From NCBI RefSeq assembly GCF_030463565.1, contig NC_134659.1:7882511-7946510 (forward strand): a DNA stretch of 64,000 bases. The letters are read 5' to 3'. Below are positions 59,401-64,000 of this stretch, piece after piece (position 1 is the stretch's first letter; every line of letters starts with the position of its first letter). This DNA is from Pelecanus crispus (Eukaryota > Chordata > Aves > Pelecaniformes > Pelecanidae). Below the pieces are notes generated by a model, which was given only the letters and a program-made list of their open reading frames with translations, was not told where the DNA came from and did not search any database. The translations under genes and the position numbers were made by a program.

Positions 59401-62400
59401 CGACCTCGGGAGAGGCAGCAGCCACTGCCCAGCCGTTCTATTTTGCCGGGAATCCTGTTTGGTTTGTTTCTTTCAATTTGGTTTCAGTCCAAATTGGATC
59501 CAACCCGGGGTTTTTGAAAGCATCCAGTAAACTGGAAACTGCCAAACCGCCGCGTCCCCATGGCTGCCCAGTGAGACCAAGACCCCTCCTCAGTTCACCA
59601 CTACGAGGGGCGCAAAGGCTGTTCCCTCGGGAGCTGCAGGTCCCCAGGGTCCCTGTCTTTATCGTCCACCTGAGGGCATTTGAGCGGGCGGATTTAAGGT
59701 GCTCAGGCACAGGGCAGAGCCCTCCAGGACCCAGCTGTGGTTCCCTCTCAACTCTGCACTGGATTCGGTGAACGCTCCCTTCCCCCAAGGATAAAACCCT
59801 TGGGAACGCAGCGCTTTCCAAGAGGAAGTGCTGTGAGAACTCACAACCTCCTATGAGACCACACAACTGCACTCGTGCTGACTCACTTTGAAAAAGTCCG
59901 CGAGACCTTCTCTGAGTGACAGTAGACAGTGTGGAAAAGCCAGGAGAAACTGAGGCACAGCACCGCTCCCAGGAAGAACATCCCGAACACCACCTTCTCC
60001 TGGAGAGGAGCCATGAAATACATGTTGGGCCGCAGCATGGTCAGGATCCCCAAGCAGAGGAACAAGACAAAACCTGCGGGGAACACAGCAAACGGGCGGT
60101 CAGGCAGATGTGGCAGAAGCAGGGTGAATGAATTCAGCGAAGAGCCAGGAGACGCACGGCCCCGGCTGCGCGGGCCCTGGACGCGTCCTGCTCGCAGCAC
60201 GCCTGGAGGTGCTGTCGCACCCGGGGCTGGCCTGGCAGCGGGCCGTTAGCAGAGGCCGTCGTTACCGCAGGCAGGCGGAGCTAGGGGCAAGGGCACGGTC
60301 AGGTGCAGGGTGAAGAGCCCCTGACCCGTCCCTGGGTTTCAGGGGAAAGTACTCCCAGGCTTTCCCGTCTCGCCCAGGACACGTTTCTCCATCCCGCTCT
60401 TGCGGAGCGTCGGCAAAGCCGCAAACCGTTGCTGAGCCCAGCCCTGGGGCCTCGCCGTGCCCTGGTCTCCCTCCACCCAAGGAGCTCCGGGAGCTCTCGT
60501 GCACCTCGTGGCCCAGCTGCCGGGGTGCACAGGACCAGGCAGGGGTACGTGATCCCCAAAGGGACGCCCCGGGCATGGAGAGGGCCCCAGCACCAAGCAA
60601 GTCCTGGCCGTAAAAGGCCGCCCTTGCGCGTGGGGGCCAAGCCCGCCTTCAGCTCCAGGGCTACCGAACCATCCCAGTCACCTAGCAAGTGCGTCCAGAT
60701 GTTGCCCGTCTCGGTGTGTATTCGGAAGATGCTCTTGAAGCAGGCGCGGAAGGACGGCATGGGAGGCCTGTGTCCGTGCAGGAGGTAATCGTTGTCCTTC
60801 AGCCAGTCGGGCAGCACGTCGTAGGGGATCACGCGCCAGCGCCCTTCCCACACCTGCAACACGCCAAGCCGCGCTGGTGGCCCCCAGAGCGTCAAGCCAG
60901 CCCAAAGGCTCACGTTTACTCAACCCAGGAGCCCGAAGTTGCACACGGAACGAGCCCAGCAGAGTCTTCCCTACAGCCAAGGCTGAAAAGGCCCCGTGAG
61001 GCTCCTCGGGGAGAGGAAGTTCAGCTTTTGCAACATCAGCACCCTGTGGGACACCTTAAGCCACGCACATCCTGCAGAGCACTCCCCACGCGTCCCCCCA
61101 GGGAGTCAGAGGCCATTTGCACCCTCAGGTTTAACCCTTCTGCACCCAAAGTAACCGTTCCCTGCAGTGGGGAACTCCCTTCCATTTTGCTCAGGGAAAA
61201 GGGAGCCCTGGCTGGCAACAGAACCCGGCTGGCCCTCAGCCGATGCCACCGCTTACCAAACCACGGCGACCATGAGCACAGGCACCGGGCAAAACCAGCA
61301 CCGGTGCTCGGTGCTCCCAGTCCATGTTAGAGGAACACAGAGACAACTGGGACTGCTCCCCCGGTCGCTGCTCATCGGCACGGCTGGGCACAACCTCCAA
61401 CACCCACCGGCGCTTCCCAGCTGCCACCATCCCCTTCCTGCCCCGCTCCCAGGCAACGCTGCTGGGAGCAGGCCCAGGCGAGCGGAGCTGGAGCAGACTG
61501 CCGGCAGAGCCCCGGGAGCTTGACCCAGACAGAGCAACACATCCCAGCCCCTGCCCGCCACCCCGAGCCCCAGGCCTGGGGCATCCAGGCCTCATTAATA
61601 CTCCAAAATCAGGATTAGGGACATGCTACAGGCTCCTGTACCTTATACACAAACTCTTCCATCTTCTCCATGGCGTGGTGAGCCTGCAGAGGCAGAGTCA
61701 GCACACGGACCACCTCCTCCTCTTCCTCACGGGCCGCTGGGCATGGCGGGTCTTCAGCCTAGAGGGAGAAACACGCGGAGGAAATCATTCCTGCTCACGG
61801 GAGGAGGAAGAGCGTGCAGAGAGCGGCGAGTCCCTTCTGAGGGCACCCGAGGCTTCATCCCTTCCCGAGGGGACAGGCAGGACCCGCCGGTCACCGCCAC
61901 TTATGCAACACGCTACTGTCTTAACCATCTCGGGCAGGCTAATCCCAGATTTATCCTTGCTGAAAGGCGGGATTACCGTGGGGGATTTTCATCCCTACAA
62001 CCAAGGCTGGAACAGCCACTTGACCCAGCCAGGAAACCCGGCCCTCCACCCCAGCCGTGAGCCCAACGCAGAGCAGCAGCTCCCCAGCACCCTCCCGGGC
62101 TGGGAACACTCTGCCCGTCCCGGCTCAACTCCCTCTCTCCTCCTTTTCCGTTAGCGGGTTTGGTGATTTCCAGCCCTAAGGCTGCGGGGCTGAGAACGCC
62201 CCTTCCCCGCAAGCAGCAGCGCTGGCACGCAGAGACAGCGCATCTCGGCCGCCGTCCCCGCACGAGGGCTATCGCGGATCCACGCCTGCGCGACGGGAGC
62301 AGCTTTTGGGCCAGCCAGACCCCCAGGCAGACCCCCAGCACCGTTCTGGGCAGCAAAACGCCTCGCAGCCTCTCTGCGCTGACGCAAAGCGGCGACCGGG

Positions 62401-62719
62401 CTCGGGGCTCCGCAGAACGCACCCGGCCGGCCCGCATCCTTCGAGCTAAGGGGATAACGGGCGGCTTCCGCGGTTAACCCGCGGGGACGGAGCGGCCGAG
62501 CGAGGCGGAGCGGACCCAGCCGCGGCTCCGGGGCGCGCCCCGGCCAGGTGCCCGCTCGGGGGGCGAGGGCGGGCTTACACTGGCCGAGCCGGCGGCTCCT
62601 TGCTCCCCCTTCTCCTCCAGGAGCGGGCCCAGCTCGGCCAGCTCCAGGTGCGCTCTCTCCCGGCCGGCGGCGGCCAGCCCGTTGCCCTGCCCGGCGGCGG
62701 AGGCTTTGCGGGACGCCAT
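56414..62719 (-). CDS. ADIPOR1: adiponectin receptor protein 1
   Basis: Seven-helix PAQR-family receptor with zinc-dependent ceramidase activity, signalling to AMPK and PPAR-alpha; N-terminus cytosolic. Coding exons: 62719-62579, 61758-61642, 60853-60682, 60073-59887, 58681-58494, 57084-56891 and 56542-56414 (stop TGA). Borders are all GT-AG and phases join; 1128 nt encode 375 residues, the same length as human. The three zinc ligands fall at the family positions: His191 in SWLFHTVYCH, and His337 and His341 in FQSHQIFHVL. Other landmarks are VWEGRWRVIPYDVLPDWLKD, HTETGNIWTHLLG, RPNMYFMAPLQEKVVFGMFF, LDYSGIALLIMGSFVPW and the end GLEGGCTDDSLL. The N-terminal 85 residues are acidic and variable, with ELAELGPLLEEKG conserved. 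The start CCCCATGG is a good context. Intact. Confidence 0.98.
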
Positions 62720-63120
62720 GGGGGCGGCGGGGTCGGTGCCGGTGGCCGAGGGCAGCCGGTGCAGGTCCCTCCGCGTCCTTGTGCCGCCGCGCTGGGGAGG
62801 GAGGAAGAAGAGCGTCACCGGGAGCCGACGGCCGCGCACCCCGCCCCGGGCCGGGCCCTCCCCGGGGCACCGCCGGGGTCGAGGCCGCCGCCGCCGGCCG
62901 GGGGAAGGGGGCAGCGCCCGCCCGCCCGCACTCACCGGCCGCTACATCCCGCGCAGGGCGGCGGCGGCGGCACCGGAAGCAACGCTGCGGGAACGGGCCG
63001 CTTCCGGCCGCGAGGACGGGACGGCGGGGCTCTGCGCGGGTCCCGCTTTCTGATTGGCCGCAGCCGCTGCTTGTCTCCCCCTTCCCCCGCCCCGCCGGCT
63101 GCCGGCCGCTGCGATTGGTC
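62720..63120 (-). promoter_or_regulatory. ADIPOR1: ADIPOR1 noncoding first exon and CpG-island promoter
   Basis: On the - strand an acceptor CTCCCCAG precedes 62791, leaving 72 nt of 5' UTR in the ATG exon, and a donor GTGAGT at 62935 ends an upstream noncoding exon at 62936. The 144-bp intron between is GC-rich. Further upstream, CCAAT boxes on the - strand (ATTGG on + at 63053-63057 and 63114-63118) and ETS-like CCGGAAG (near 62970) mark a TATA-less promoter. Confidence 0.55.
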
Positions 63121-64000
63121 CGAGCCGCCCACCGGAGGTGCCGGCGGGGGGGCGCTCTAGCCCGGCCGCGCGTCTCTCTGGCCGCGCCCTCGGCTGCCCC
63201 CTACAGGCGGGGCGCGGCGCCGCGCCGGCAGCGCCACCTCCGGGAGTCCCGTGATGGCGGCGGGCGGGCCCGGGGGGAGCGGGGAGCGCCGGGAGGCTCC
63301 GCACCCCGCGGCCGTACCGGGGAGCGGCGGCAGAGGCGAGGGCCGCGCCTGCGTCCCCCTTAGGCCTGCAGATGCAGTGACGCTGCTGCCCCGTTACTGC
63401 ATCAGCGCCGGCCCGAGAGAGACCCCCGTCGTCTGTCCGTCCCTGTCCCTCTGTCCCCAACGGCTGCCGGCCACCCTGGCACCGCGGGTCCCCACTGAAG
63501 GCCGTCGAGGGCTTCCCCAGCTGCCGACAGCCCCGGCGAGCAAATGTCCGCAGCAATAATTGATGGCCGCGGTCGCCCTCGGCCTGTCGGGGCCGGCTCG
63601 TCTTTCCCTGCCCAGAGGTTTAATTACCTGCGCTAACGACAGCCGGGGCCGGAGACTCCCGTCCGCCCTCCACCGCCGCCCGGCACAATGGCGGATCCTG
63701 TTCCCCATCAATCATTCATGCCCCTGCCGCCTGAAGGGGTTTCTCCGGGGCAGCTTGACCGGGAGGGGAGGGGGGGATTTTCCAGCCTTCCCGGCATTAA
63801 GCGGTGCTGGGGCAGGCGGGAGGCGTCTGGGTCCCCCACTGTCCCCACAGGGTGAGCGGTGGTGGGGTTTGGAGGGGACACAGGGTTTGGGGTGGGTTTG
63901 GGGGTGCAGCGGGAGATGGTGGGGGCTGGGAGATGCTCTGGGGATTTTGGGGGGCTGCGTGCTGGTGGGGGGCAACCCCGTGTCCTGCCGGAGCCGGGGG
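63121..64000. other. right flank beyond ADIPOR1 promoter
   Basis: CpG-rich to about 63400, then a mix of unique and G-rich sequence. A + strand open frame from an ATG at 63254 (MAAGGPGGSG...) runs to 63559 but matches nothing I recognise and has no clear donor. From about 63850 a GGTTTGGGGT-type G-rich stretch begins at the window edge. Confidence 0.4.

Noticed and set aside
1-64000. CRISPR array, prophage, operon or other prokaryotic system
   Set aside because: The tandem arrays have no unique spacers, genes are spliced with GT-AG introns, and all recognised proteins are vertebrate.

Overview
This is a vertebrate, almost certainly avian, nuclear genome window, probably from a GC-rich microchromosome. 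It holds six spliced genes whose human orthologues, where recognised, lie on chromosome 1q32.1. It also contains decayed CR1-like LINE fragments and very dense GC-rich minisatellites. There are no bacterial or plasmid features, no CRISPR array, and no tRNA or rRNA gene that I can recognise.

Layout: (1) 1-4463, + strand: 3' exons of a gene I identify as INAVA (C1orf106), with a large minisatellite in one intron and a degenerate one in the next. (2) 5498-6498, + strand: SHISA4, whose middle exons fall in a 200-N assembly gap at 5532-5731. (3) 7976-13051, - strand: a two-exon gene for a Myb/SANT-like (Harbinger-type) DNA-binding protein, with a 4-kb C-rich minisatellite in its intron. (4) 13.6-16.8 kb: a G-rich minisatellite field containing a 646-bp higher-order repeat. 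(5) 17.07-37.5 kb, - strand: LMOD1 (leiomodin-1), three coding exons, 620 residues, with a 16.5-kb first intron. (6) 43.7-53.05 kb, + strand: TIMM17A, six exons, 166 residues, with a minisatellite just upstream of its promoter. (7) 56.4-62.9 kb, - strand: ADIPOR1, seven coding exons plus a noncoding first exon, 375 residues.

The genes do not form a pathway. INAVA is an epithelial and innate-immune adaptor, SHISA4 a small membrane protein, LMOD1 a smooth-muscle actin nucleator, TIMM17A a mitochondrial import channel subunit and ADIPOR1 an adiponectin receptor/ceramidase. Their proximity reflects conserved but rearranged synteny.

The window divides sharply near 17-18 kb. The left part is extremely GC-rich, full of tandem repeats and carries five single-base frame breaks in otherwise conserved exons, best explained as consensus errors at homopolymers. 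The right part has ordinary composition and intact genes. I found no previously undescribed biological system. The most interesting items are the unnamed Myb/SANT-like gene, the nested minisatellite architecture with a G-rich sense strand in two transcribed introns, a GC-AG intron in LMOD1 and a coding tandem repeat in LMOD1.
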